A DNA stretch of 64,000 nucleotides from DATKFM01 sp046154965 (GCA_046154965.1 JBJXDY010000112.1:1-64000); one strand, 5' to 3'; counted from the stretch's first letter, positions 37,301-45,831 are shown. Made by a program: numbers and translations. Notes: a model not told the origin generated them from the sequence alone.

Positions 37301-38509
37301 ATAGCCGGTCAACGCCTTGGTCAGATCGATCTGGTCCACGCCCATTTCGAAATCAAATATGTCATCGTAGGCGAAACCGGCCGTCGCTTCCGCCTTGTAC
37401 GTATCTTTGCCGGCGCCGCCCACCAGCGTGTCGGCGCCGACACTGGCATGGATCTCATCATCGCCGGCGCCGCCGAAGACGACATCATCCTGCGTGCCGC
37501 CATCGATTGTGTCGTTGCCGCCGCCGCCCAGCAGCGTGTTGATGCCGCCGTTGCCCTCGATGAAATTGGCCACTGCATTGCCGGTGCCCGAGAGATCGGC
37601 GGTACCGCCGAGACGCAGCCCTTCCACATTGGCGCCCAGCACGTAGGAGATCGTGCTCGTCACGATGTCGAAGCCGCTGGCCGCGCCGGCGCTTTCGATG
37701 ACCCTGTCGCCCATGTTATCGACGACATACTCGTCGTCGCTGCCGCCGCCGGCCATGGTGTCGGCGCCCACGCCGCCATCGAGGTTGTCCTTGTGGATGC
37801 CGGCCGTCAGCCGGTCGTTACCGTCGTCGCCGAAGAGGCTGTCATTGAGTCCGCCGCCGGTGATGGTGTCGTTGCCGCCGCCGCCATGCAGCTCATTGTC
37901 ATCGGCATTGCCGAGGATCTTGTTGGCGAGGTCGTTGCCGAATCCGGACAGGGCGCCCGCGCCGAGGATCAGATTCTCCACCTGCGCCGCGAGCGTGTGG
38001 GCGGTAACGAAGCTTGTCACGCTGTCGATGCCGCCGGCGGCGTATTCCCGCACCACGTCGCCGCTGGTGCGGATGACATAGCCATCGTTGCCGGCGCCGC
38101 CGATCAGCGTATCGTTCGCAACGTCCAGGCCGCCGTCCAGCAGATTGGCGCCGCCATTGCCGATGAGCATGTTGCTGCCGGCGTTGCCGGCGGCTCTCAG
38201 CGCGCCGGTGCCGAGCAGGGTTGCGTGCTCGATGCCGCTGAAGCGGCTCTGCGTAAGGTCGATGGAGACGAGCCCAAGCGCGCGATCGTCGGTGCCGCCG
38301 GAATCGATGATCATGTCTTTCGTGGCGTCGACGATGTAGGCGTCGTTGCCGGAACCGCCGGCGAGCGTGTCAAGTCCCGCGCCGCCATTGAGCGTGTCCG
38401 GTCCATCGCCGCCGCTGAGCGAGTCATTGCCGGCAAGGCCGAAGATAAGATCGCCGAATGCCGTGCCGGTAAGCGTGTCGCTGCCGGCTTTGCCCACAAA
38501 CTTTGCCAT
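34316..38509 (-). CDS. RTX calcium-binding repeat protein, three tandem modules
   Basis: 1397-residue secreted protein full of GGxGxDxLxGG nonapeptides that bind calcium in parallel beta-rolls; expected to leave by type I secretion through a C-terminal signal (tail ends STLLF). Three modules of ~450 residues (about 1-470, 470-920, 920-1397) each begin with a TLTG/TLAG nonapeptide run, continue through an IDLT...GIEHATL segment, and end with a haemolysin-type tail such as FxLxGVxTDVxGLL. No catalytic domain is recognisable, so a surface layer, adhesin or matrix role is more likely than an enzyme. The ATG at 38509 follows AGGAGG by 8 bases; a GTG eight codons upstream is poorer. No T1SS genes are in the window. 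Confidence 0.88.
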   Translation of the reverse strand: MAKFVGKAGSDTLTGTAFGDLIFGLAGNDSLSGGDGPDTLNGGAGLDTLAGGSGNDAYIVDATKDMIIDSGGTDDRALGLVSIDLTQSRFSGIEHATLLGTGALRAAGNAGSNMLIGNGGANLLDGGLDVANDTLIGGAGNDGYVIRTSGDVVREYAAGGIDSVTSFVTAHTLAAQVENLILGAGALSGFGNDLANKILGNADDNELHGGGGNDTITGGGLNDSLFGDDGNDRLTAGIHKDNLDGGVGADTMAGGGSDDEYVVDNMGDRVIESAGAASGFDIVTSTISYVLGANVEGLRLGGTADLSGTGNAVANFIEGNGGINTLLGGGGNDTIDGGTQDDVVFGGAGDDEIHASVGADTLVGGAGKDTYKAEATAGFAYDDIFDFEMGVDQIDLTKALTGYTGGNIADYIKTSAVDGSTIVSIDFDGPAPLFQEALRLVGIATDVDGLLAQGSLVLDPLPPPGFAPQTGTTGNDTLTGFPQSELMRGLGGNDSLFGDFGFDTLEGGTGADTMAGSNGSDTYVVDNGNDVIIESSGADDRIRASISIDLTKYTGIEHATLTGAAALKVTGDGAANLLIGNSGNNTLDGGAGANTLIGGAGNDVYLVGDSIDPELVVELLGEGIDTFVSGLDSTTLVDNVENLTLISRPLGNDQTGIGNDLANRITTLPNGTTKATASNNLQGLGGNDTLDGGAQDDTLIGGSGADLMLGGGGADQYIVEDTGDKIVETGADRDTVISFISYTLAGNLENLELLSPLAINGTGNAAGNEMTGGDGRNLLLGLGGNDTLAGGAEDDFLSGGIGDDVIYASAGSDALLGGAGKDAYKADLATSDNFADVIADFEFGSDSIDLTTGLTGYSGANLDKYVTTTIVGGDTVITIDFDGAGAGAARAVFALIGVTTDVNGLLANGALKLNPEPAVAAQPVGTAGADTLAGTGDSNLILGLGGNDALLGFDGNDTLDGGAGNDHMNGGNGDDTYVINSAGDSINDSAGLNDRIRASFGIDLTLAKYAGIENVTLTGSTAIGAKGDEFGNTLIGNGAANKLDGGLGADVLIGGLGNDLYIVDSVGDAIWELPGGGTDGVISTAIAYTLLDDIEILTLAAGAGDGTGNGLNNKIAGNATANKLAGAGGNDNIAGNAGNDSLFGDDGNDILNGGTENDSLVGGDGNDILIGGAGNDSLDGGVGNDSMNGGSGNDQYRVDSLADKIADSGGTDLVLSSLDSYTLGNGVENLTLVGTAINGTGNAGNNQLRGTGGNNVLSGLAGNDILLDPGGNDLLMGGAGNDTILSSNDADTLVGGTGLDFFAISGSIDVADVIADFQMGAGGDVLALGNSISGTDAERAVIANYVQTVESGGNTIVRVDVDGLGAGSTFVDAFILQGVNTDVEGLITGGNVSTLLF

Positions 38510-38686
38510 ACCGTCGTCCTCCTGGTTGGACACTGGTCTGAACGGAACTGGGACCTGTGGCGGGGCAGGCAGCGTGGAATTGAAAAAGTCATTATCGCCG
38601 CAACCGCGCTGTGGACCTAAGCAAAACTGGTCCGGCTGTGATGGGGATCACGAATTGGCGGTGGATTTCTGCGCTGCGGCCTGTGA

Positions 38687-38714
38687 TTTACCTTAACGCT
38701 GGTTTACCTTAACG
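38687..38714. repeat. 12-base direct repeat upstream of the RTX gene
   Basis: TTTACCTTAACG occurs exactly twice (38687-38698 and 38703-38714) with 4 bases between, a 16-base period. Tandem half-sites of this kind are typical of response-regulator dimers. It lies about 180 bases before the RTX start, between that gene and the candidate RNA terminator. The binding factor is unknown; the core is not the CtrA TTAA-N7-TTAA arrangement. Confidence 0.5.
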
Positions 38715-38749
38715 TCCCGCGCTCTCGTTGTTGCGTCGGAAGCCGTCAG

Positions 38750-38955
38750 ACAAGAAAGCCCCGGCGCGATGGGGACGCGCCGGGGCAGGTCGAGCCTCTT
38801 CTCGGTCGTGATCGTGTGGAAGCACGGCGCCTAGGCTTGGCCTTCGTTCCCCTCCCTCAGTCGCCAATGTCCCGGCGGAACGTTGGCAAGCTCAGCGCTT
38901 GGTGAGTTCCGCCGAAGGCGGAACACCGTCAGTATCGGACTCCCGCGCGCAGGAA
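38750..38955 (-). ncRNA. candidate structured small RNA (or RTX leader) with terminator
   Basis: Leftward transcript predicted from a promoter at 38962-38990 to a terminator at 38758-38786, an 11-base-pair stem (GCCCCGGCGCG with CGCGCCGGGGC) followed on the minus strand by CTTTCTTG. Inside are a stable UUCG-type hairpin (TTCCGCC/GGCGGAA near 38907-38923), a stem TTGCCAA with TTGGCGA, and an alternative pairing of the same GGC-containing strand with GCCAA farther on, suggesting two exclusive folds. No reading frame of note. It could be a small RNA of ~200 bases or an attenuator leader of the RTX gene. It is not tmRNA, RNase P or SRP RNA by their known motifs; 6S RNA is unproven. Confidence 0.45.
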
Positions 38956-38961
38956 TGCAAC

Positions 38962-38990
38962 AATATAATCCTGTAACCCATTGAAGTTAA
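38962..38990 (-). promoter_or_regulatory. promoter of the candidate small RNA
   Basis: On the minus strand TTAACT (38990-38985) and TATATT (38967-38962) are 17 bases apart, five of six matches in the -10. Start of transcription would be near 38955. Confidence 0.5.
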
Positions 38991-39081
38991 ATAAATAAAC
39001 TAATGTCGGCAAGTTTGGGGAAAATTTTCAAAGCGGCTTGTACGCTGACAAAATTCTACAGGGCCTTTGCTTGTGAAGCCG

Positions 39082-40302
39082 ATGGCGAGGCTCCATTCTT
39101 CGCGCCCCATGGTTGCCCCCAATACTTATCGCAACGTTCTGCTGCTCGCCGCCTGCCAGGCGCTGTCGATGTCGGCGATGACGATCATGATCACCGTCGC
39201 CGCGCTCACTGGGCGCATGCTCGCAGAGAACGACTCATTCGCGACTCTGCCGCTGGCGTTTCAATACCTGGCGACCTGGCTAACGACCATTCCGGCATCG
39301 ACCCTAATGCAGCGCATCGGCCGGCGCTGGGGCTTTGCCATCGGCACGCTGCTGGGCATCGCCGGCGGCGCACTGATCGCGCTGGCGATCATTTTCCTGT
39401 CCTTCTGGCTGATGTGCGTCGGCAACGTGCTTGTGGGCATGTGCATGGGTTTTGCGCTGTTCTATCGCTTCGCCGCGGCCGATGCGGCGGATGAGGCGTT
39501 CCGGGCGAAAGCGATTTCCTGGGTGGTTTCCGGCGGCGTCATCGCCGCGCTGCTGGGGCCGGAACTGGCGCGCCACACCCGCGATCTGCTGGGTCCGTAT
39601 CTGTATGCCGGCAGCTTCCTCGCCATCATGATGCTGTTCGCAATCAGCTTCCTGCTGGTGCAGTTCCTGCGCATTCCGCGACCCGTGGCGGTTTCGGCAT
39701 CGGGCCGCGGCCGGCCGCTGGCGCAGATCATGGCCCAGCCCAAATTCATCGTCGCCGCGCTCTCCAGCATGGTCGCCTATGGCGTGATGAATTTCATCAT
39801 GGTGGCTACCCCCTTCGCGGTGGAGGATTGCGGCTTCGGCCCGGATGCCACGCCCGGCGTCATCCAACTCCATGCCCTCGGCATGTTCGCACCCGCCTTC
39901 TTCACTGGAAACCTGATCAACAGGTTCGGCTTGCGGCGGATCCTCATCGCCGGCGCGGTGCTGCTTTCGGGAGCGATCGTCGCGAACCTCACCGGCGCAA
40001 CCTTGTGGAACTTCTGGATCGGGCTGGCCCTGCTGGGCGTCGGCTGGAACTTCCTGTTCGTCGGCGGTTCGGCGCTGCTGACGGAGACTTATAGGCCCGA
40101 GGAGCGTTCCCGGGTCCAGGGGATCAATGACTTCTTCGTATACGGCACCGTGGCCTGCTCGTCTTTTATGTCCGGATGGGTCTATCAAACCTATGGCTGG
40201 GGTATCATCAATGCCGTTGGTATACCCCTGATCGGCTTGAGCTTGTTGGCGACGGGCTGGCTGATTCGGCACGGCCGCCGGGCGACCGCCGCCGCCGGGT
40301 AG
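39082..40302 (+). CDS. MFS transporter
   Basis: Twelve-span major facilitator superfamily carrier, ~406 residues, of unknown substrate. The loop between spans 2 and 3 contains IGRRWGFAIG and the mid-protein loop is RIPRPVAVSASGRGRPLAQI; the later half has NRFGLRRILIAGAVLL. Start is uncertain (TTG 39067, ATG 39082 or ATG 39109). Divergent from the candidate RNA and RTX gene, and followed ~160 bases on by hppA. Confidence 0.8.
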   Translation: MARLHSSRPMVAPNTYRNVLLLAACQALSMSAMTIMITVAALTGRMLAENDSFATLPLAFQYLATWLTTIPASTLMQRIGRRWGFAIGTLLGIAGGALIALAIIFLSFWLMCVGNVLVGMCMGFALFYRFAAADAADEAFRAKAISWVVSGGVIAALLGPELARHTRDLLGPYLYAGSFLAIMMLFAISFLLVQFLRIPRPVAVSASGRGRPLAQIMAQPKFIVAALSSMVAYGVMNFIMVATPFAVEDCGFGPDATPGVIQLHALGMFAPAFFTGNLINRFGLRRILIAGAVLLSGAIVANLTGATLWNFWIGLALLGVGWNFLFVGGSALLTETYRPEERSRVQGINDFFVYGTVACSSFMSGWVYQTYGWGIINAVGIPLIGLSLLATGWLIRHGRRATAAAG

Positions 40303-40461
40303 CTGCTTCGCCGGACCGCGCCGAGTCCATTGCGCCGTGGCGGTCCATCTGGCATTTTCCGCGCCGATTTCGCACTGCGGCACAGGGGACGGCCGTGGGC
40401 CTGCAATTCAGACATCGGCATCAAGAACAACGTCCTTTTCTCGACAAGACGGGGTACGAAC

Positions 40462-42552
40462 GTGACTACTTGGCATTGGCTGGTCATTGTCTGCGGCGCG
40501 CTGGCGCTGCTTTACGGAATCATCACCACGCGCACGGTCATGGCGGCGCCCACGGGCACCGACCGCATGCGGCAGATCGCCGCCGCCATCCAGGAAGGCG
40601 CGCGCGCCTACCTCAACCGCCAATACACCACGATCGGTCTCGTCGGGATCGTGATCGCAGTCATTCTGTGGGTCACGCTCGGGCTGCATGTGATGATCGG
40701 CTATCTCATTGGCGCTATCCTCTCGGGCGCGGCCGGCTATATCGGCATGAACGTCAGCGTGCGCGCCAATGTGCGCACCGCCGAAGCGGCGCGGCAGGGT
40801 TTGAAACCGGCGCTCGCCATCGCCTTCCAGTCCGGCGCCATCACCGGCTTCCTGGTGGTTGGCCTGGGGCTGCTGGGCGTCGCCGGCTACTACTTCATCC
40901 TCCGCAACGCGGCGTATGAAACCCGCTCCATCCTGGAGGCGCTCGTCGCCCTCAGCTTCGGCGCCTCGCTGATCTCCATCTTCGCCCGCCTCGGCGGCGG
41001 CATCTTCACCAAGGGCGCCGACGTTGGCGCCGATCTCGTCGGGAAAATCGAAGCCGGCATCCCCGAGGACGATCCCCGCAATCCCGCTGTCATCGCCGAC
41101 AATGTCGGCGACAATGTGGGCGATTGCGCGGGCATGGCCGCCGACCTGTTCGAGACCTATGCGGTGACCATCGTGGCCACCATGCTGCTGGCGCAGATAT
41201 TCTTTGTCGATCTCGTTCAGCAGGACACCATGATGTTGCTGCCGCTGGTCATCGGCGCGGTCTGCATCGTCGGCTCGATTATCGGCACTTTCTTCGTGAA
41301 GCTCGGCGCCAGCAACAACATCATGGGCGCTCTGTACAAAGGGCTGATCGCCGCGGGGGTGGTTTCCGGCGTGTTCATTGCCATTGTGATCGGTACGCTC
41401 ATCGGCTTTGACGCCGTCTACATGGCGGGCGCTCTGGCCATCACCGGCTGGGACATGTTCCTCTGCGCGGTGGTCGGCCTGATCGTCACCGGCCTGCTGG
41501 TGTGGATCACCGAGTACTACACCTCCACGGCCTATCGTCCGGTGCGCAGCGTGGCCCAGGCTTCGACCACCGGCCACGCGACCAACATCATCCAGGGCCT
41601 CGCGGTCTCGATGGAGGCCTGCGGCCTGCCGGTGCTGGTGATCTGCGCCGGCATCATCGCGGCCTATGCGCTGGCCGGCCTGTTCGGCATCGGCCTCGCC
41701 GCGACGACGATGCTGGCGCTCGCCGGCATGGTGGTGGCGCTCGACGCCTACGGCCCGGTGACCGACAACGCCGGCGGCATCGCCGAAATGTCGGAGCTGC
41801 CGAAGGAAGTGCGCAAGACAACCGACGCGCTCGACGCCGTCGGCAACACCACCAAGGCGGTCACCAAGGGTTACGCCATCGGGTCGGCCGGCCTGGCGGC
41901 GCTGGTGCTGTTCGCAGCCTATACCGAGGATCTGAAGCACTATTTCCCGAACCTCATGATCGAGTTCCGCCTGCAGGATCCGTTCGTGGTGATCGGCCTG
42001 TTCATCGGCGGCGCGCTGCCGTTCATGTTCGGGGCGATGGGCATGCAGGCGGTGGGCCGCGCTGCCGGCTCGGTCGTCGTCGAAGTACGGCGCCAGTTCA
42101 AGGAGATCGCCGGCATCATGGAAGGCACCGGCAAGCCCGACTACAGCCGCGCCGTCGACCTGCTGACAAAGGCGGCGATCAAGGAGATGATCATCCCCTC
42201 GCTGCTGCCGGTGCTGGCGCCGATCGTGCTCTATGCCGTGATCGCCGCCATTGCCGGTCAGGCGCAGGCCTTCGTCGCCGTCGGCGCGATGCTGCTGGGC
42301 ACGATCGTCACCGGCCTGTTCGTCGCCATCCAGATGACCTCAGGCGGCGGCGCCTGGGACAATGCGAAGAAGTACATCGAAGACGGCCATCACGGCGGCA
42401 AGGGCTCCGATGCCCACAAGGCCGCGGTGACCGGCGATACGGTCGGCGATCCCTACAAGGATACCGCGGGCCCGGCCGTGAACCCGATGATCAAGATCAC
42501 CAACATCGTGGCGATCCTGCTTCTCGCGGTGCTGGCGGCGCTGGCATCGTAA
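40462..42552 (+). CDS. hppA: K+-independent proton-translocating pyrophosphatase
   Basis: Integral membrane enzyme that couples pyrophosphate hydrolysis to proton pumping. 696 residues with a GTG start before TTWHWLV. The substrate site is visible in DVGADLVGKIEAGIPEDDPR, NVGDNVGDCAGMAADLFE and DAYGPVTDNAGGIAEM. GNTTKAVTKG has Lys where potassium-dependent enzymes have Ala, so this is the potassium-independent type, as in Rhodospirillum rubrum. A strong terminator follows. Confidence 0.96.
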   Translation: MTTWHWLVIVCGALALLYGIITTRTVMAAPTGTDRMRQIAAAIQEGARAYLNRQYTTIGLVGIVIAVILWVTLGLHVMIGYLIGAILSGAAGYIGMNVSVRANVRTAEAARQGLKPALAIAFQSGAITGFLVVGLGLLGVAGYYFILRNAAYETRSILEALVALSFGASLISIFARLGGGIFTKGADVGADLVGKIEAGIPEDDPRNPAVIADNVGDNVGDCAGMAADLFETYAVTIVATMLLAQIFFVDLVQQDTMMLLPLVIGAVCIVGSIIGTFFVKLGASNNIMGALYKGLIAAGVVSGVFIAIVIGTLIGFDAVYMAGALAITGWDMFLCAVVGLIVTGLLVWITEYYTSTAYRPVRSVAQASTTGHATNIIQGLAVSMEACGLPVLVICAGIIAAYALAGLFGIGLAATTMLALAGMVVALDAYGPVTDNAGGIAEMSELPKEVRKTTDALDAVGNTTKAVTKGYAIGSAGLAALVLFAAYTEDLKHYFPNLMIEFRLQDPFVVIGLFIGGALPFMFGAMGMQAVGRAAGSVVVEVRRQFKEIAGIMEGTGKPDYSRAVDLLTKAAIKEMIIPSLLPVLAPIVLYAVIAAIAGQAQAFVAVGAMLLGTIVTGLFVAIQMTSGGGAWDNAKKYIEDGHHGGKGSDAHKAAVTGDTVGDPYKDTAGPAVNPMIKITNIVAILLLAVLAALAS

Positions 42553-42571
42553 GCTGTTCCACTCAATGAAG

Positions 42572-42607
42572 AACCCCTGCGCCGCGCCGGCGCAGGGGTT
42601 GTCTTTT
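42572..42607 (+). terminator. terminator after hppA
   Basis: AACCCCTGCGCC (42572-42583) and GGCGCAGGGGTT (42589-42600) form a perfect 12-base-pair stem with a 5-base loop, followed by GTCTTTT. Near perfect rho-independent terminator, possibly bidirectional with bamE. Confidence 0.88.
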
Positions 42608-42629
42608 CGACAACGCGAATGCCGGCCGG

Positions 42630-43091
42630 TCACGGTCCCGGTGCGGCATCGCCCTTCGTGAAGCGGCCGATATTGCCGAGCAGTTGTTGCAGGATGGTCA
42701 AGCGCTGGCCGTAGGTCGGCGTCTCGCGATCGACCATGTCGAACTCAACCGCATCATCCATGCCGAGCAGGGCCACCTGTTCCACCACTTCGCTCTCATC
42801 GAATTTTACGATGAGGACCTGCTGATCGACGACATCAGGCGTGAAGAACGCCACTGTCTCGGTCCGCTTGCTGATGTAGTACCACGTCTGATCGCTGAAG
42901 GTCGCGATGGTGGAGGGGGTGCCCAGCAATTGCTGGACTTCATCCTTTGTCGATTGCCCTGGCTGGATCGCGAGCACGCTATCGGTATCCGGCAGACTTC
43001 CGCGCTGGTCGATCGCCGGCGAACAGGCTGCAAGGATGGTGGCTGCCGCGGTGAGCGGCAGCAGCGCGCGCAGTTTGGTGACTATCCGCAT
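42630..43091 (-). CDS. bamE: outer membrane assembly lipoprotein BamE
   Basis: Component of the BAM complex that inserts beta-barrel proteins into the outer membrane. Lipoprotein signal ends in LAAC (Cys23); the fold shows the SmpA/OmlA pattern GQSTKDEVQQLLGTPSTIATFSDQTWYYISKR. 153 residues. Divergent from the ubiquinol-cytochrome c chaperone gene, the typical alphaproteobacterial arrangement. Confidence 0.93.
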   Translation of the reverse strand: MRIVTKLRALLPLTAAATILAACSPAIDQRGSLPDTDSVLAIQPGQSTKDEVQQLLGTPSTIATFSDQTWYYISKRTETVAFFTPDVVDQQVLIVKFDESEVVEQVALLGMDDAVEFDMVDRETPTYGQRLTILQQLLGNIGRFTKGDAAPGP

Positions 43092-43226
43092 CTGTGCTTG
43101 TATCGATCCCAGTTTCGAACGAGAAGGTTCGCAGATTGACAGCAGGGCTCCGGAACCGAGCCGGTGGCGGAGCAGGTTTCCACCGGAATCGTGCCCCTGT
43201 CAATGCGGCCCGCAAGGAGGAAGAGG

Positions 43227-43784
43227 TTGTCCATTCTGCAACTATTCAGGCGTCGGCGTCCCAATGAAGCCGCAAAGCAGCTTCATCTCACCATCGTCAC
43301 GCAGGCGCGGCAGCCGGCCTTTTACACCGCGCTCGGCGTGCCCGATACGCTGGATGGACGCTTCGAGCTGATCGCGCTGCATGGGTTCCTGGTGATGCAC
43401 CGGCTGAAAGCGGATCCGGCCGGGATCGGCCTGGCGCGGGACTTGGCCGAAACGATCTTCGACGACTTGGATGCCAGCCTGCGGGAGATGGGGGCGGGCG
43501 ACTTGGGCGTGGGCAAGCGGGTTAAGAAAATGGGCGAGGCGTTTTACGGCCGGGTCGCCGCCTATGATGCTGGGCTGGCCACGGGCGGGGATCTGGCAGA
43601 CGCGCTGCGCCGCAATCTCTATGGGACCGCTCGGCCCAGCGCCGAAACGCTGGCGGCAGCCGAAACCTATGTAAGAAATTGTTCTAGTGTATTGAAAAAT
43701 TACAGTATTTCTGATTTTTCAACGGGCCGTCCGGGCTTTCCGGCGGTGCTTGCCGACGTTGATCCGCCACCCGCCCGCCATTGA
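43227..43784 (+). CDS. ubiquinol-cytochrome c chaperone family protein
   Basis: Assembly factor for the cytochrome bc1 complex (CBP3/UQCC family). The conserved core is ALGVPDTLDGRFELIALHGFLVMHRL, LFDDLDASLREMGVGD-like helix and VGKRVKKMGEAFYGR. A TTG start 6 bases after AGGAGG (43215-43220) gives the normal N-terminus LFRRRRPNE; an upstream GTG would add 21 residues. It precedes the DUF177 gene by ~130 bases. Confidence 0.87.
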   Translation: MSILQLFRRRRPNEAAKQLHLTIVTQARQPAFYTALGVPDTLDGRFELIALHGFLVMHRLKADPAGIGLARDLAETIFDDLDASLREMGAGDLGVGKRVKKMGEAFYGRVAAYDAGLATGGDLADALRRNLYGTARPSAETLAAAETYVRNCSSVLKNYSISDFSTGRPGFPAVLADVDPPPARH

Positions 43785-43913
43785 CCGGGCAGGGGCCAGC
43801 GACTATTTTCCGGCGCCCTGTGAAAGCCGAGATGACAGCCGGGTTCTGACCCGGTCGGCATTTCGTGGGGCAGGCAGCCGGTGGCCTGGTTCGGGCGGAA
43901 AGCGGGGCCGAGG

Positions 43914-44459
43914 ATGAACGGGCAGGACTCGCCGGCAGCGGAATTTTCCAGGCAGATCTCAGCCGACCAGATCGGCGTCCAGGAGACGACCCGGGAGATC
44001 GCCGCCAACGCTTCGGAGCGCGCCAGGCTGGCTGAGCGGTTCGGGCTTCTCGGGCTGGAGCGGTTGTCGGCGGTGCTGCAACTCAAGCGCGGCCGCGGCG
44101 GCTTGGTGCAGATGCGCGGCCGCTTCGTCGCCGATGTGACGCAGGCCTGCGTGGTAACGCTGGAACCGGTGGTGGCGCATCTGGAGCAGGATTTCACGGC
44201 GAGTTTCGCGCCCGGCGGCGCGGCCGATGCCGGCGAGATCGTGGTGGCGCTGGACGATGCCGACTCGCCTGACGAGATCGTTGATGGCCGCATCGATCTG
44301 GGCGAGGCGGTGGTGCAGCAGTTTGCGGTCGCGCTCGATCCCTATCCCCGGTCGCCGGCGGCGGCTGAAGCGGCGGCGGACAGCGGCGCGGGAAATGATG
44401 GGCGCAAAGGGCCGTTCGCGGCCCTTGAGTCCTGGCAAGAGAACGCCAAGAAAGCCTAG
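43914..44459 (+). CDS. YceD family (DUF177) protein
   Basis: Small acidic cytoplasmic protein that in bacteria and chloroplasts is tied to 23S rRNA and ribosome biogenesis. EFSRQISADQIG near the start, RGRFVADVTQACVVTLEPV in the middle, and the C-terminal GEAVVQQFAVALDPYPRSP match the family. The rpmF gene comes directly after, as in most bacteria. ATG 43914 is preferred to an upstream GTG. Confidence 0.86.
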   Translation: MNGQDSPAAEFSRQISADQIGVQETTREIAANASERARLAERFGLLGLERLSAVLQLKRGRGGLVQMRGRFVADVTQACVVTLEPVVAHLEQDFTASFAPGGAADAGEIVVALDDADSPDEIVDGRIDLGEAVVQQFAVALDPYPRSPAAAEAAADSGAGNDGRKGPFAALESWQENAKKA

Positions 44460-44566
44460 CGCATAAGGCTTTATGAGAGCTGGCGGCAGTCTTGCTGAAA
44501 GCTTTGACCTTGTTTAGTAATCGGGTTCCGGCACGGGCCGGCGCCCCGCAAGTGAGAGATTGACCC

Positions 44567-44746
44567 ATGGCAGTTCCGAAGAAGAAAGTCTCCAAATCGC
44601 GCCGCAACATGCGGCGTTCCCATCACGCGCTGAAGCCGTCGACCTATGTCGAGTGCCCGAATTGCGGGGAGATGAAGCGGCCCCACCATGTCTGCGGCTC
44701 CTGCGGGCATTATGACGGCCGTCAGGTCGCCGACGCGAGCGCCTGA
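44567..44746 (+). CDS. rpmF: 50S ribosomal protein L32
   Basis: 59-residue ribosomal protein, too short for most frame lists. N-terminus MAVPKKKVSKSRRNMRRSHH; zinc ligands C30, C33, C43 and C46 in the ECPNCGE and VCGSCGHYD segments. Sits between the DUF177 gene and plsX in the usual order. Confidence 0.97.
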   Translation: MAVPKKKVSKSRRNMRRSHHALKPSTYVECPNCGEMKRPHHVCGSCGHYDGRQVADASA

Positions 44747-44775
44747 CGACATCAGCAGCCGCAACGGATTCCATC

Positions 44776-45831
44776 GTGGCTGAAACCGTTGCCATCGCAC
44801 TGGACGCCATGGGCGGCGACAATGCGCCGGGCATGGTGATCAAAGGTGCGCATCTGGCGCGCAAGCGTTTTCCGAGGATCACGTTCCATATCTTCGGCGA
44901 CGAGGCGCGCCTCGGCCCGCTGCTGGTAAAATATCCGAAGCTGGCGCGCGTCACCACGGTGCATCACACCGATCAGGTGGTGAAGTCGGACGACAAGCCG
45001 TCGGTAGCGTTGCGGGCCGGCCGCGGCTCCAGCATGCGGCTGGCACTCGACTCCGTGCGCGACGGGCTCGCCGCCGGCGTCGTCTCGGCCGGCAACACCG
45101 GCGCGCTGATGGCTATCGCCAAGTTCGTGCTGAAGACCCTGCCGGGCATCGACCGGCCGGCGATCGCGTCTTTCTTCCCGACCATCCGCGGCGAAAGCGT
45201 GATGCTCGATCTCGGCGCCAATGTGGAATGCGATGCCGACAACCTGGTGCAGTTCGCGGTCATGGGCAATGTGTTCGCGCGCACCGTGCTGGGCGTGCTG
45301 CGGCCGACCATGGCCCTGCTCAATGTCGGCTCCGAGGAGATGAAGGGCCATGAGGCCCTGCGCGAAGCCGCCACCATCCTGCGCGCCACCAACCTGCCGG
45401 GGGAGTTCCAGGGCTTCGTCGAAGGCGACGACATCGCCAAGGGCACGGTGGACGTGATCGTCACCGACGGTTTCACCGGCAATATTTCGCTGAAGTCCAT
45501 CGAGGGCACGGCCAAGCTCTACAGCGAGTTCCTGCGCCAGACATTCCGCAGTTCGCTGCTGGCCAGGATTGGTTATCTATTCGCGCGGCCGGCGCTGAAC
45601 GGCCTGCGGTCCCGCGTCGATCCCCGCCGCTATAACGGCGCCATCCTGGTCGGCCTCAACGGCATCGTGGTCAAGAGCCATGGCGGCACCGACGCCTTCG
45701 GCTTCGCCAACGCGATCGCCGTGGCCATGGACATGGCGGTCAACGGCGCGATCGAAAAGATCAAGGACGACTTCGCCCACCTCTCGGCAACGGCGCCGGC
45801 AGCCCCCGCGGCTCAGGCAGCCGGCGCTTGA
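44776..45831 (+). CDS. plsX: acyl-ACP:phosphate acyltransferase
   Basis: Makes acyl-phosphate for phospholipid synthesis. N-terminal IALDAMGGDNAPGMVIKGA, DDKPSVALRAGRGSSMRLAL, VSAGNTGALMAIAKF and VTDGFTGNISLKS are all conserved. 351 residues from a GTG start. TTGA junction with fabH. Confidence 0.96.
   Translation: MAETVAIALDAMGGDNAPGMVIKGAHLARKRFPRITFHIFGDEARLGPLLVKYPKLARVTTVHHTDQVVKSDDKPSVALRAGRGSSMRLALDSVRDGLAAGVVSAGNTGALMAIAKFVLKTLPGIDRPAIASFFPTIRGESVMLDLGANVECDADNLVQFAVMGNVFARTVLGVLRPTMALLNVGSEEMKGHEALREAATILRATNLPGEFQGFVEGDDIAKGTVDVIVTDGFTGNISLKSIEGTAKLYSEFLRQTFRSSLLARIGYLFARPALNGLRSRVDPRRYNGAILVGLNGIVVKSHGGTDAFGFANAIAVAMDMAVNGAIEKIKDDFAHLSATAPAAPAAQAAGA

Noticed and set aside
34316..38533. 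Long rightward frames over the RTX gene (for example 36836-38620)
   Set aside because: Ala/Asp/Val-rich shadows of the repeated GGxGxD code in the opposite strand.
38750..38955. Assignment of the candidate RNA as 6S, tmRNA, SRP or RNase P RNA
   Set aside because: None of the tag frame, GGAA-loop SRP motif or RNase P core is visible; 6S cannot be decided without a covariance scan.
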